Shown here: positions 9,231 through 18,998 of the stretch, piece by piece | How positions within the stretch are numbered: the first letter of the stretch is position 1 | Layout: each line of letters begins with the position of its first letter | Assembly (NCBI RefSeq): GCF_018476525.1 | Contig: NZ_JAHCST010000041.1 | Location: 18,406-82,405, forward strand | DNA length: 64,000 nucleotides | Reading direction: 5' to 3' | Source: Acrocarpospora catenulata | Lineage (GTDB): Bacteria > Actinomycetota > Actinomycetes > Streptosporangiales > Streptosporangiaceae | Translations under genes and position numbers: made by a program | Notes under the pieces: generated by a model | What the model was told of the DNA's origin: nothing | Database searches by the model: none | What the model saw: the letters and a program-made list of their open reading frames with translations, nothing else

Positions 9231-10250
9231 GTGCACGTGCCTGATGGGTTCTTCACCGCGTCTGTGTCCGTGGCGGCGGGCGTGGTCGCCGCCGCCGGTG
9301 TCGGCGTCGCGCTGCGCAACGCCCGCCAGGAGCTGGACGACCGCGCCGCGCCGATGGCCGGCCTGGTGGCGGCATTCATCTTCGCCGTCCAGATGCTCAA
9401 CTTCCCGGTGGCCGCCGGCACCAGCGGTCACCTGCTCGGCGGCGCGCTGGCCGCCATATTGGTCGGGCCCTACACGGCCGTGCTCTGTATGGCGGTGGTG
9501 CTGCTCGTGCAGGGCTTCTTCTTCGCCGACGGCGGGCTGACCGCGCTGGGCGTCAACATCACCCTGATGGGCATCGTCACGGCGGCCGTGGCCTGGGGGG
9601 TGTTCCGGCTGATCGTCCGGGCCGCGCCGGGGAACCGGGCGGCGGTGGTGGCGGGCTCGTTCGTGGCCGCCCTGGTGTCCGTGCCGGCCTCGGCGCTGAC
9701 CTTCGCCGCGCTGTTCGCGGTGGGCGGCACCGCGCCGATCGACGCGGGCGCGGTGGCCGCGGCGATGGGCGGCGTACACGTGCTGATCGGCATCGGCGAG
9801 GGTCTGATCACCGCCGTCACCGTGAGCAGCGTGCTGGCCGTCCGGCCCGACCTGGTGTACGGCGCGCGTGGCCTGGCCAAGCCGCTGGTGCTCCGCACCG
9901 CCGACGGGGAGCGCGAGGTGGCCCCCCAGCCCGTGTCGCAGCCGGCCCCGGAGGGGCGCCCGTTCCGGCCCTTCCTGGTGGGCGCCGGGGTCGTGACGCT
10001 GCTGCTGGCCGGAGTGGTCAGCTTCTTCGCCTCCGGCGACCCCGACGGTCTGGAGCGGGTGGCCGAGGACAAGGGCTTCCTCGGCCAGGCCGGGGAGCAC
10101 CAGTTCGGCGGGTTCGCGCTGGCCGACTACGGCGACGTGGGCGGCATCCCGGTCGGGGTGGCGGGCGTGATCGGCGTGCTGATCACGCTGGCCGTCGGGG
10201 TCGGCGTGGCCTATCTCGCTCGGCGGCGCAGGGCGAAGGCCGTCGCCTGA
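9231..10250 (+). CDS. cbiM: nickel/cobalt ECF transporter S component, CbiM-CbiN fusion
   Basis: A 339-residue membrane protein. The N-terminus MHVPDGF, exposed after the GTG start, is the conserved metal-binding end of CbiM/NikM; His2 is expected to coordinate the ion. Residues 1-225 form the CbiM permease. After a linker, residues 245-335 form the CbiN/PDGLE module (GDPDGLERVAEDKGF plus two flanking helices). GGAGG at 9218-9222 supports the GTG at 9231. With cbiQ and cbiO it completes a group I ECF importer for Ni2+ or Co2+. No urease, NiSOD or cobalamin genes are in view, so the ion is undecided. Confidence 0.92.
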   Translation: MHVPDGFFTASVSVAAGVVAAAGVGVALRNARQELDDRAAPMAGLVAAFIFAVQMLNFPVAAGTSGHLLGGALAAILVGPYTAVLCMAVVLLVQGFFFADGGLTALGVNITLMGIVTAAVAWGVFRLIVRAAPGNRAAVVAGSFVAALVSVPASALTFAALFAVGGTAPIDAGAVAAAMGGVHVLIGIGEGLITAVTVSSVLAVRPDLVYGARGLAKPLVLRTADGEREVAPQPVSQPAPEGRPFRPFLVGAGVVTLLLAGVVSFFASGDPDGLERVAEDKGFLGQAGEHQFGGFALADYGDVGGIPVGVAGVIGVLITLAVGVGVAYLARRRRAKAVA

Positions 10251-10288
10251 CATGGGCTTGAGCACTGAAATCGGCAGGGGGCGCTGAG

Positions 10289-11077
10289 GTGGGCGCGGGG
10301 CATCACCATCAGCTCTACCGGCCGGGGGACACGCCCGTGCACCGGCTGCCTCCGCAGTGCAAGCTGCTGGCGGTGGTGGCCTTCGCGATCGTCGTGGTGG
10401 CCACCCCGCGGGAGCGGTTCTGGGCCTTCGGGGCGTATGCGGTGCTGCTGGCCGGGGTGGCGGTGGTGGCACGGGTGCCGCCCGGGTTCGTGATCCGGCG
10501 GATGGTCGTCGAATTGCCGTTCCTGCTGTTCGTCTTCGCCATTCCGGTTATCGGGCTGGGGGAGCGGGTCGAGGTCCTGGGGCTGGAGCTGAGCCGGGAG
10601 GGGCTCTGGGCGAGCTGGAACATCCTGGCCAAGGCGACCCTTGGGGTGGTGGCCTCGATCCTGCTGGCGGCCACCACCGAGCCCCGGGCGATGATTCTGG
10701 GCGCCCAGCGGCTCCGGGTGCCGCAGTTGCTGGTGCAGATCGCCATGTTCATGGTCAGGTATCTGGACGTCATCATGGACGAGACCCGGCGCATGCGGGT
10801 GGCCCGGGAGTCGCGTGGGTTCCGGGCCAGGGATCTGCGCCAGGCGCCGATTCTGGCCAAGTCGGCCGGGGCGCTGTTCATCCGGTCGTACGAGCGGGGA
10901 GAGCGGGTGCACCTGGCCATGCTGAGCCGGGGCTACACCGGCACCATGCCGGTTATTTCGGATATGTCGGCAGGGGTGCGGCAATGGCTCACCGCCGGGG
11001 CGCTGCCGCTGGCCGCGGCGGCCGTCGCCGTGCTGACCACCCTGCTCGCCCATCTGCCAGGGCTGGGGCTGACATGA
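10289..11077 (+). CDS. cbiQ: ECF transporter transmembrane (T) component CbiQ
   Basis: A 262-residue integral membrane protein with about five helices. The two coupling motifs that grip the ATPases are present: ARESRGF at about 171-177 and MLSRGYTG at about 211-218. It couples ATP hydrolysis by CbiO to the substrate-binding CbiMN. GTG at 10289 follows a purine-rich GGCAGGGGG site. The His-rich N-terminus (GAGHHHQLY) is typical of the nickel/cobalt subgroup. Confidence 0.92.
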   Translation: MGAGHHHQLYRPGDTPVHRLPPQCKLLAVVAFAIVVVATPRERFWAFGAYAVLLAGVAVVARVPPGFVIRRMVVELPFLLFVFAIPVIGLGERVEVLGLELSREGLWASWNILAKATLGVVASILLAATTEPRAMILGAQRLRVPQLLVQIAMFMVRYLDVIMDETRRMRVARESRGFRARDLRQAPILAKSAGALFIRSYERGERVHLAMLSRGYTGTMPVISDMSAGVRQWLTAGALPLAAAAVAVLTTLLAHLPGLGLT

Positions 11078-11136
11078 CGACCGCGGCCGAAGCGGGGGCC
11101 GAGATGAAGGTCAGGCGAGGGCGAGGGCGGAGATGA
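11074..11136 (+). CDS. 20-residue bridging mini-ORF between cbiQ and cbiO
   Basis: An ATG at 11074 overlaps the cbiQ stop as ATGA. The frame runs 20 codons, MTTAAEAGAEMKVRRGRGRR, and its TGA (11134-11136) overlaps the cbiO ATG at 11133, again as ATGA. It thus fills the 55-bp gap exactly and could carry ribosomes from cbiQ to cbiO. The peptide itself has no recognisable domain and may matter only as a translational relay. Confidence 0.45.
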   Translation: MTTAAEAGAEMKVRRGRGRR

Positions 11137-11891
11137 CGCTGGAGGTTCGTGATCTGGCCTATGCCTATCCGGATGGGACGCAGGCGCTCTTCGGGGTGAA
11201 TCTGTCGATTTCGCGTGGTGAGCGGGTGGCTCTGCTCGGTCCCAACGGGGCCGGGAAGACGACGCTGGTCATGCATCTGAACGGCATTCTCACCGCCGGC
11301 CACGGTTCGGTCCGGGTGGCGGGGCTGCCCGTGGAGAAGGGCAATCTTCAGGAGATCCGGCGCCGGGTCGGCCTGGTCTTCCAGGATCCCGACGACCAGC
11401 TCTTCCTGCCCACCGTGCGGGAGGATGTCGCGTTCGGCCCCGCCAATCTGGGCATCCGGGGGGCCGAGCTGGAGCGCCGGGTCACCGAGGCCCTGGCCAG
11501 GGTGGGCATGCTGGAGGTGATCGACCGGCCGCCGCACCACCTGTCCTTCGGCCAGCGCAGAAGGGTCGCGGTGGCCACCGTGCTGGCCATGGACCCGGAG
11601 ATCCTGGTCCTGGACGAGCCCTCCTCCAACCTCGACCCCGCCTCCCGCCGCGAGCTGGCCGAGATCCTGCGCTCACTGGACGTGACGATCCTGATGGTGA
11701 CCCACGATCTCCCCTACGCGCTGGAGCTCTGCGAGCGTTCGCTCATCCTCTCCGGGGGCACGATCGCCGCCGACGGCCCGACCCCGGACCTGCTGGGCAA
11801 CCCCACGCTGCTCGCCGCACACCGCCTGGAACTGCCCTACGGGTTCGCGGTTCCGCAAGGCGTCCCGGATCAAGCACCTCACGCACGGTGA
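11133..11891 (+). CDS. cbiO: ECF transporter ATP-binding component CbiO
   Basis: A 252-residue ABC ATPase: Walker A GPNGAGKTT (36-44), Q-loop VFQDPDDQLF (83-92) with the ECF-typical DPDDQ, signature LSFGQ (about 137-141), Walker B ILVLDEPSSNLD (158-169) and H-loop THD near 192. Only one ATPase is encoded, so it should act as a homodimer. Last gene of the importer operon. Confidence 0.95.
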   Translation: MTLEVRDLAYAYPDGTQALFGVNLSISRGERVALLGPNGAGKTTLVMHLNGILTAGHGSVRVAGLPVEKGNLQEIRRRVGLVFQDPDDQLFLPTVREDVAFGPANLGIRGAELERRVTEALARVGMLEVIDRPPHHLSFGQRRRVAVATVLAMDPEILVLDEPSSNLDPASRRELAEILRSLDVTILMVTHDLPYALELCERSLILSGGTIAADGPTPDLLGNPTLLAAHRLELPYGFAVPQGVPDQAPHAR

Positions 11892-11927
11892 TGCGGAAGT
11901 AAAGTGGGCCTCGCGAGGAGGTCCACC

Positions 11928-12272
11928 ATGAAGCTGCGGCTCGCGCGGAGGTCACTCTCCGGTGCCGTCGTGGTCGCCGTCGAGGGCGAGCTCGACCTGT
12001 TCACCGCCCCCTTCCTGCGCGACGAGGTCCGCGACGCGATCAAACAGGACGGCGCCACCCTGGTGCTGGATCTCACCGCACTGTCGTTCATGGATTCCAG
12101 CGGCCTGAGCGTGCTCATCGAGGCCTGGCGGCTGGCCACCGGCGAGGGCGGCGGGGTGACGCTGGCCGCGCCGCAGGCCCCGGTGGCCCGGATTCTCCGT
12201 ACCACGGGGCTGGACCGGCGGATCAAGGTGTACCCGGACGTCGACACGGCCATTTTGGGGCACCCCGAGTAG
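11928..12272 (+). CDS. STAS-domain anti-sigma factor antagonist (SpoIIAA-like)
   Basis: A 114-residue single STAS domain: VVAVEGELDLFTAP, then LDLTALSFMDSSGLSVL, in which the first Ser of DSSG is the usual phosphorylation site. GAGGAGG at 11915-11921, six bases before ATG 11928, fixes the start; a GTG at 11904 would add eight residues but lacks a ribosome site. No RsbW-type kinase gene is adjacent, so its partner is encoded elsewhere, or the HATPase module of the phosphatase at 32045 may serve (speculative). Confidence 0.88.
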   Translation: MKLRLARRSLSGAVVVAVEGELDLFTAPFLRDEVRDAIKQDGATLVLDLTALSFMDSSGLSVLIEAWRLATGEGGGVTLAAPQAPVARILRTTGLDRRIKVYPDVDTAILGHPE

Positions 12273-12305
12273 AACTTCATTCGGTTGGCAAGTTAGGGTC
12301 CGGCT

Positions 12306-13079
12306 ATGGACCTGAAGGATGCAGCAGCAATCATCTCCGGCGGCGCCAGCGGTCTCGGTGAGGCGACCGCGCGTGAACTGGCCGGTATCGGCGCGACCGT
12401 GGTCATCGCCGACCTCAACGAGGAGCGCGGCAAGGCGCTCGCCGGTGAGCTCGGCGGGGTCTTCGTCCGCACCGACGTGGCGGACGAGGGTTCGGTGCAG
12501 GCCGCGGTGGACGCGGCGGTGGCCACCGGGCGGCCGCTCCGCGCGGTGATCAACAGCGCCGGGATCGGGTGGGCCTCCCGTACGGTCGGACGGGACGGTT
12601 CCCCGCACGACCTGGGCGCCTTCCGGAAAGTGATCGACGTCAACCTGATCGGGACCTTCAACCTGATGCGGATCGGCGCGTCGGCCATGGCGCGGACCGA
12701 GCCGGTGGGCGAGGACAAGGCGCGCGGTGTCGTGATCAACACGGCCTCGGTGGCGGGTATCGAGGGGCAGACCGGTCAGGTCGCCTACTCGGCCTCCAAG
12801 GGCGGCATCATCGGCATGACCCTTCCCGCGGCGCGGGACCTGTCGGTGATCGGGGTCCGGGTGCTGACCATCTGCCCCGGCATCATCGACACCCCGATCT
12901 ACGGCTCCGGCCCGGAGGCGGACGCCTTCAAGGCGCAGCTGGCCGCGCCCGTGCCGTTCCCCAAGCGCATGGGCCGGGCCTCGGAGTTCGGGCACCTGGT
13001 CCGGACGCTGATCGAGAACGACTACATGAACGGCGAAGTCATCCGCTTCGACGGCGGCATCCGATTCCAGCCGAAGTGA
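12306..13079 (+). CDS. short-chain dehydrogenase, 3-hydroxyacyl-CoA dehydrogenase type
   Basis: A 257-residue classical SDR. NAD-binding GGASGLGEA (residues 12-20), NSAGIG (about 83-88), catalytic Ser in NTASVAG (about 148) and the YSASKGG active-site Tyr/Lys (161-165). The C-terminus GEVIRFDGGIRFQPK and the insert pattern resemble the HSD17B10 group, which oxidises 2-methyl-3-hydroxybutyryl-CoA in isoleucine and fatty-acid breakdown. The enoyl-CoA hydratase starts eight bases later, supporting a beta-oxidation role. Confidence 0.88.
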   Translation: MDLKDAAAIISGGASGLGEATARELAGIGATVVIADLNEERGKALAGELGGVFVRTDVADEGSVQAAVDAAVATGRPLRAVINSAGIGWASRTVGRDGSPHDLGAFRKVIDVNLIGTFNLMRIGASAMARTEPVGEDKARGVVINTASVAGIEGQTGQVAYSASKGGIIGMTLPAARDLSVIGVRVLTICPGIIDTPIYGSGPEADAFKAQLAAPVPFPKRMGRASEFGHLVRTLIENDYMNGEVIRFDGGIRFQPK

Positions 13080-13087
13080 GGTCCCCG

Positions 13088-13852
13088 ATGTCCGACGAGG
13101 TCCTGGTAGAAAGCGACGGCGGGGTCGCCGTCATCACCATAAACCGGCCCAAGGCCAGAAACGCGGTGAACGGGGCGGTGGCCCGCGGCATCGCGGCGGC
13201 GATGGAGGAGCTGGACGGGCGGGCCGACGTGTCCGTCATCGTGCTTACCGGTGCGGGCGGCACGTTCTGCGCCGGGATGGACCTGAAGGCCTTCCTGACC
13301 GGGGATCTCCCGATCCTGGAGGGCCGGGGCTTCGGCGGCCTGGTCGAGTCGCCGCCGAAGAAGCCGCTGATCGCGGCGGTCGAGGGGTACGCGCTGGCGG
13401 GCGGCTTCGAGCTGGCCCTGGCGTGTGACCTGGTGATCGCCTCGGAGGAGGCCAAGTTCGGCCTGCCCGAGCCCAAGCGCGGCCTGGTCGCGGTGGGCGG
13501 GGGCGTGCTGCGGCTGCCCCGGCGCATTCCGTACCACGTGGCCATGGAGATGGCGCTGACCGGGGATCACTACCCGGCGGCCCGTCTGTACGAGCTGGGC
13601 CTGGTCAACCGGGTCACCCCGGCCGAGGGCGCGCTGGCGGAGGCGGTGGAACTGGCCAAGAACATCGCGGCCAACGCCCCGCTGGCCCTGGCCGCCACCA
13701 AGAAGATCATCGTCGAGTCCGTGGACTGGTCCCGGGAGGAGATGTTCGCCAAGCAGGGCGAGATCTCCGACCCGGTCTTCGGCTCCAAGGACGCGATGGA
13801 GGGCGCGGCGGCCTTCGCCGAGAAGCGCGCCCCGAACTGGAAGGGCGAATAG
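13088..13852 (+). CDS. enoyl-CoA hydratase/isomerase family protein (crotonase)
   Basis: A 254-residue crotonase. The CoA-binding oxyanion region GTFCAGMDLKAF (about 58-69) and GGFELALACDLVIAS (about 103-117) are clear. Both glutamates matching the hydratase pair are present, in GGFE and in LPEPKRG. GAGGT at 13078-13082 precedes ATG 13088. It forms an operon with the SDR upstream; together they would hydrate and oxidise an enoyl-CoA. Confidence 0.92.
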   Translation: MSDEVLVESDGGVAVITINRPKARNAVNGAVARGIAAAMEELDGRADVSVIVLTGAGGTFCAGMDLKAFLTGDLPILEGRGFGGLVESPPKKPLIAAVEGYALAGGFELALACDLVIASEEAKFGLPEPKRGLVAVGGGVLRLPRRIPYHVAMEMALTGDHYPAARLYELGLVNRVTPAEGALAEAVELAKNIAANAPLALAATKKIIVESVDWSREEMFAKQGEISDPVFGSKDAMEGAAAFAEKRAPNWKGE

Positions 13853-13880
13853 TCGGGTCTCCTGGGGGAAGTCCGCGTTC

Positions 13881-14510
13881 GTGGCCGGGAGTGCGTACCG
13901 TAAAGGCATGAGCGAAGGACTTCCCCCTACCGCCAGGGAGCGTACGGCCAGTCTGCTGGCCGGGGCGCTCGGCAGTGCCCTGGTCATGGTCTTCCTGGTC
14001 GGTGGCATGTGGCTGCTGGAGGTGATCGACTACGTCGGCGGGGGCAGTCTCGACAGGTACGGCATCGTGGCCCGGGATCCGGACGGCCTGGTCGGCATCC
14101 TGGCGGCGCCGTTCCTGCACGCGGGCTTCGGGCATCTGATCGCCAACTCGCTGCCGCTGCTGATCCTGGGATTCCTGGCGGCCATCCGGGGGCTGGGCAA
14201 GTTCTTCGGCGCGAGCCTGATCATCGTGCTGGTGAGCGGGATCGGGGTGTGGCTGATCGCGCCCCCGAACACGGTGACCATCGGCGCCAGCGGCCTCGTA
14301 TTCGGATATTTCGGTTATGTAGTGGCGCGAGGGCTTTTCGATCGCCGGATGCTGGACATCGTCCTCGGCGTGGTGGTGGCCGGGATGTACTACTCGATAA
14401 TTTTCGGGGTGCTTCCCGGACAGGCCGGAATCTCCTGGCAGGGCCACCTGTTCGGGCTCATCGGCGGAGTGCTGGCCGCCTGGCTGCTGCGCCGCAGACG
14501 AGAGAACTGA
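13881..14510 (+). CDS. rhomboid family intramembrane serine protease
   Basis: A 209-residue membrane protein with about six helices. HAGFGHLIANSLPLLILG is the rhomboid helix-2 signature, GASGLVFGYFG carries the catalytic Ser (about residue 136), and the helix-6 GHLFGL supplies the His. Active-site residues are therefore intact. GTG 13881 has a GGGGGAA site upstream; ATG 13908 is an alternative. The substrate is unknown. Confidence 0.9.
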   Translation: MAGSAYRKGMSEGLPPTARERTASLLAGALGSALVMVFLVGGMWLLEVIDYVGGGSLDRYGIVARDPDGLVGILAAPFLHAGFGHLIANSLPLLILGFLAAIRGLGKFFGASLIIVLVSGIGVWLIAPPNTVTIGASGLVFGYFGYVVARGLFDRRMLDIVLGVVVAGMYYSIIFGVLPGQAGISWQGHLFGLIGGVLAAWLLRRRREN

Positions 14511-14523
14511 CAGAATCATTCCT

Positions 14524-16398
<1,875 letters not shown>

Positions 16399-17244
16399 CT
16401 AACTGTCCATCAGCTTCTCAATGAAATGCACGGATTCAGTGGCGTTCAAGGCGCGTGCCTGGACCTGTTCGAACGCTGCGGTGTACCGGCCGACATCCTT
16501 CGCGCTCTCGATCAGGTGCCCTCTTTCGAGCATCTCCACATAGACGATCCTCGGATCCTCGCCGTTGAACCCGAAAATGCAGAACGGAAAACCCATCGCC
16601 TGGTGCGGTCCGGCGCTGAAGGGCAGCACCAGCACTGTGGTGTTCTGCCGATCGGCATCGGTGAGAAGCCTTCTGAACTGCTCGCGCATGACCGTCGGGT
16701 CGCCGACGGACCGGCGCAGCGCCGCCTCGTCCAGGACGACGGTAAGCGCTGGCCCGTCCGGATCGGTGAGGATCCGCTGCCGGGTCATGCGCAATTCCAC
16801 CTGCCGCTGTATCACGTCCAGCTTCGCGTCGGTTCGGGACAGCAGGCACGCGCGCGCGTAGTCGGGGGTCTGCAGCAATGCGTTCACGAGGCTGTTCTCG
16901 TAGATGAGGATGGAGGCCGCCTCATCTTCCAAGCTGAGTATGGTCTCGGTTCCCTCCTCCATGAGGTCGGAGTATCTGGACCACCAGCCCTTCTTGCGCG
17001 CCTCGCGCACCACCTGAAGCAGTTCCTCGCGGTGCGGCCCTTCGACGCCGTAAAGATCCAGCAAGTCTCGGGCGTCCTGGATGCGGACTGCCACTTGGTT
17101 GTTCTCGATACGGCTGATCTTGGCTGGCGAGCACTCGAGATGCTCGGCGACCTCCTCGAGGGTCCGTCGCGCGTTGGTGCGGAGCCGGTGTAGCTCGGCG
17201 GCGAGCCGACGTCGCTGCATCACGGGACTCCTACCTCTTGCCAT
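16399..17244 (-). CDS. XRE-family regulator with DUF5753
   Basis: About 281 residues. Residues 10-65 form the helix-turn-helix (RRLAAELHRLR, TLEEVAEHLECSPAKISRIE). The rest is DUF5753 (YSDLMEEGTETILSLEDEAASI, VVLDEAALRRSVGDPTVMREQ, VLPFSAGPHQAMGFPF). The family is characteristic of multicellular actinobacteria and usually partners a DUF397 protein. I chose the ATG at 17244 because MARGRSP followed by RRRLAAEL matches the family start; ATG 17220, with AGGAG before it, is also possible. Confidence 0.85.
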   Translation of the reverse strand: MARGRSPVMQRRRLAAELHRLRTNARRTLEEVAEHLECSPAKISRIENNQVAVRIQDARDLLDLYGVEGPHREELLQVVREARKKGWWSRYSDLMEEGTETILSLEDEAASILIYENSLVNALLQTPDYARACLLSRTDAKLDVIQRQVELRMTRQRILTDPDGPALTVVLDEAALRRSVGDPTVMREQFRRLLTDADRQNTTVLVLPFSAGPHQAMGFPFCIFGFNGEDPRIVYVEMLERGHLIESAKDVGRYTAAFEQVQARALNATESVHFIEKLMDS

Positions 17245-17336
17245 CGTGCATCCCGCTTCCATGACCTTCGTCGTTCACTGTGTCGGATTCTGGATCATAC
17301 ATTCTGCAATTTTCATTCCGTCGGATCCATCCTATC

Positions 17337-17346
17337 TCTTGCAAGA
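17337..17346. promoter_or_regulatory. TCTTGCAAGA palindrome in divergent promoter
   Basis: A perfect 10-bp palindrome between the XRE gene (minus) and the small membrane gene (plus). A related GCAAGTTGC lies at 17634-17642 before the second XRE gene. It may be an XRE operator (inference). Confidence 0.4.
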
Positions 17347-17370
17347 TCCTCCCTAGGTGAAGGAAAGCAC

Positions 17371-17610
17371 ATGTCTGTCCCGCAACGCCCCACTACGGGC
17401 GATTCCGGCAGAAGCGCAGAGCGCGTGTTGACGCTGGCCGCAGCGCTTTGCATGGCTCTTGGGTGGCCCGAAGGGGCTGTCATCTGCCTGCTCTCGGCCC
17501 TGGCCTGTGTCCTTCCGGCCCTGGTCAGATGGGTGTATCGGGTGAGCCGTAACTGGTGCCGCCGTCAGGATTCCGGTGCCGACCAGCCTGGGAACGACCC
17601 TTCCTCCTAG
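17371..17610 (+). CDS. small membrane protein, function unknown
   Basis: A 79-residue protein with a strong ribosome site (GAAGGAAAG at 17359-17367). Residues 17-52 are hydrophobic, enough for one long or two short helices, and are followed by a basic stretch (RWVYRVSRNWCRRQ) that would lie in the cytoplasm. It sits between two XRE-DUF5753 genes. I recognise no family. Confidence 0.6.
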   Translation: MSVPQRPTTGDSGRSAERVLTLAAALCMALGWPEGAVICLLSALACVLPALVRWVYRVSRNWCRRQDSGADQPGNDPSS

Positions 17611-17633
17611 ACCAGTCATGCCCAAATCCCCTC

Positions 17634-17677
17634 GCAAGTTGCAAATCTCTCTTTGAAAGGTTCATACTGCAAATCTC
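17634..17677. repeat. direct repeat TGCAAATCTC upstream of second XRE gene
   Basis: TGCAAATCTC occurs at 17640-17649 and 17668-17677, 28 bp apart, and the first copy overlaps the palindrome GCAAGTTGC (17634-17642). The position, 50-90 bp before the start at 17729, fits regulatory sites. Confidence 0.45.
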
Positions 17678-17728
17678 ATCAAGCAAGTCCTAGGGGCCTA
17701 CCCGGACACTCATGGATGAAGGGCCGCG

Positions 17729-18565
17729 ATGGGGCAGAGTCCTGAAAGTCGCCATGAACGACGCAGAACGATCGGCGACATCCTCCGGAGGCACCGCGTC
17801 ACCGCTTCCGTGGCCGCTGACGACGCCGGCGAAACCCTTGGCTGGTCACCGGAACGGCTCCACCGGGTGGAGAAGGGCCAGGCGGTCATTCGCATGGTCG
17901 AAGCCAGAAACCTGCTCCGCTTGTACGGCGTTGCCGACCAGCCTCTGCTGGATCTCGTGTCGCGTACCGATCATTGGTGGGCCAAGTACTCCGATCTCGT
18001 CGGGGAGTCCTTCGAGTCCTTGCTTGTCCTGGAGGACGGGGCGACCTGGCTGCGCACGCATCAGCCCAGCCTCGTCCCGGGGCTTCTCCAGACCGACAGG
18101 TACGCCTGGGAACTCATGACCACGCTCAGCGACCAGCCTCTGGAGGCGATAGCGCAGCGCGTTGAGGTGCGCGCGGCCCGCCGGGCCGTCCTGACCCGCG
18201 AACACCAGCCACTGCACCTTGCGGCCGTCATCGACGAGGCCGCGTTGCGGCGACCGGTGGGAGACACGTCGGTGATGCGGGAGCAGATCGAGTGGCTCAT
18301 CGAAGCCGCGGGCCGCCCCAACGTCGAGATACGGGTCCGCACGCTGGACACGGGCCCGGACCTGGCGATGGGCTCCAGCTTCCACATCTTCGGCTTCGCG
18401 AACGGTGATCCGCCAGTAGCGCAGCAGGAGTTGCTGGATCGAGAACAGTTCACCGACCAGAGTGACGACGTTCAGCGGTACCTGCGGGCATTCGAGCACG
18501 CGACGGTGAGATCGCTGAATCCAGAGCAGTCGCTCGCCTTCATGACCACGCTCGTCCGCGCCTGA
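17729..18565 (+). CDS. XRE-family regulator with DUF5753
   Basis: A 278-residue protein. The helix-turn-helix (RRTIGDILRRHR, ETLGWSPERLHRVEKGQ) is at residues 12-58 and is less canonical than in the paralogue at 16399. DUF5753 follows (YSDLVGESFESLLVLEDGA, IDEAALRRPVGDTSVMREQ, DTGPDLAMGSSFHIFGF). GAAGGG lies five bases before the ATG. It is transcribed toward the DUF397 gene on the other strand, separated by a strong terminator. Confidence 0.85.
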   Translation: MGQSPESRHERRRTIGDILRRHRVTASVAADDAGETLGWSPERLHRVEKGQAVIRMVEARNLLRLYGVADQPLLDLVSRTDHWWAKYSDLVGESFESLLVLEDGATWLRTHQPSLVPGLLQTDRYAWELMTTLSDQPLEAIAQRVEVRAARRAVLTREHQPLHLAAVIDEAALRRPVGDTSVMREQIEWLIEAAGRPNVEIRVRTLDTGPDLAMGSSFHIFGFANGDPPVAQQELLDREQFTDQSDDVQRYLRAFEHATVRSLNPEQSLAFMTTLVRA

Positions 18566-18601
18566 GAGACGCTCATGTCCCAATGTTCAGACCAACATGG
18601 A

Positions 18602-18636
18602 CAGGGCGCCGTGACCGAGGGGGCCACGGCGCCCTG
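18602..18636 (+). terminator. rho-independent terminator
   Basis: A perfect 12-bp stem (18602-18613 with 18625-18636), 11-base loop, followed by TGCTTCTTTCTC on the plus strand. Its symmetry would also serve the DUF397 gene arriving from the other side. Confidence 0.85.
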
Positions 18637-18651
18637 CTTCTTTCTCAGGAG

Positions 18652-18861
18652 TCACCTCAGGTCGAATTCACCCGCCCTGGTTCCCGCCAGGAAGGCCTCC
18701 CACTCACTCCGGGTGAACCGCAGCACCGGCCCTCGGCGGTCCTTCGAGTCCCGCACGAGGATCTCGTCGAGCACGAAGGCCACCTCTACGCAGTTGTTGT
18801 TGTCCGCACCCGAGTACGTGCTCTTCGTGAAAGCCGGCATCGGCCGCTGGCTACCGCTCAT
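18652..18861 (-). CDS. DUF397 protein
   Basis: A 69-residue DUF397 protein: FTKSTYSGADNNNCVEVAF near the start and RDSKDRRGPVLRFTRSEWEAFLAG near the end are the family signature. DUF397 proteins act as small partners of XRE-DUF5753 regulators, as in the BldB-like and WhiJ-like systems of Streptomyces. GGGAG nine bases upstream supports ATG 18861 over longer starts. It is divergent from the BTAD operon, so the 137-bp spacer carries both promoters. Confidence 0.88.
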   Translation of the reverse strand: MSGSQRPMPAFTKSTYSGADNNNCVEVAFVLDEILVRDSKDRRGPVLRFTRSEWEAFLAGTRAGEFDLR

Positions 18862-18998
18862 CGCGCTCATCTCCCTGGTCTTGAGGCTTTCGCCGCGTGT
18901 CACAGCAGGCTCGGCGGCAGAGGTGGGAGCGCTACGGGGGGCGGAACAGGGTGCTGCGCGACAGGAACTGCGACGACCCGAAAACGGAGGAACGAGTA

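Noticed and set aside
8847..10472. A 541-codon minus-strand frame over cbiMN
   Set aside because: Low-complexity translation opposite cbiMN, whose metal-binding N-terminus and PDGLE motif are clear.
18897..18998. A 34-codon N-terminal extension of the BTAD regulator
   Set aside because: It overlaps the DUF397 promoter region; GGAGG sits exactly before ATG 18999, and the extension is Arg-rich noise.
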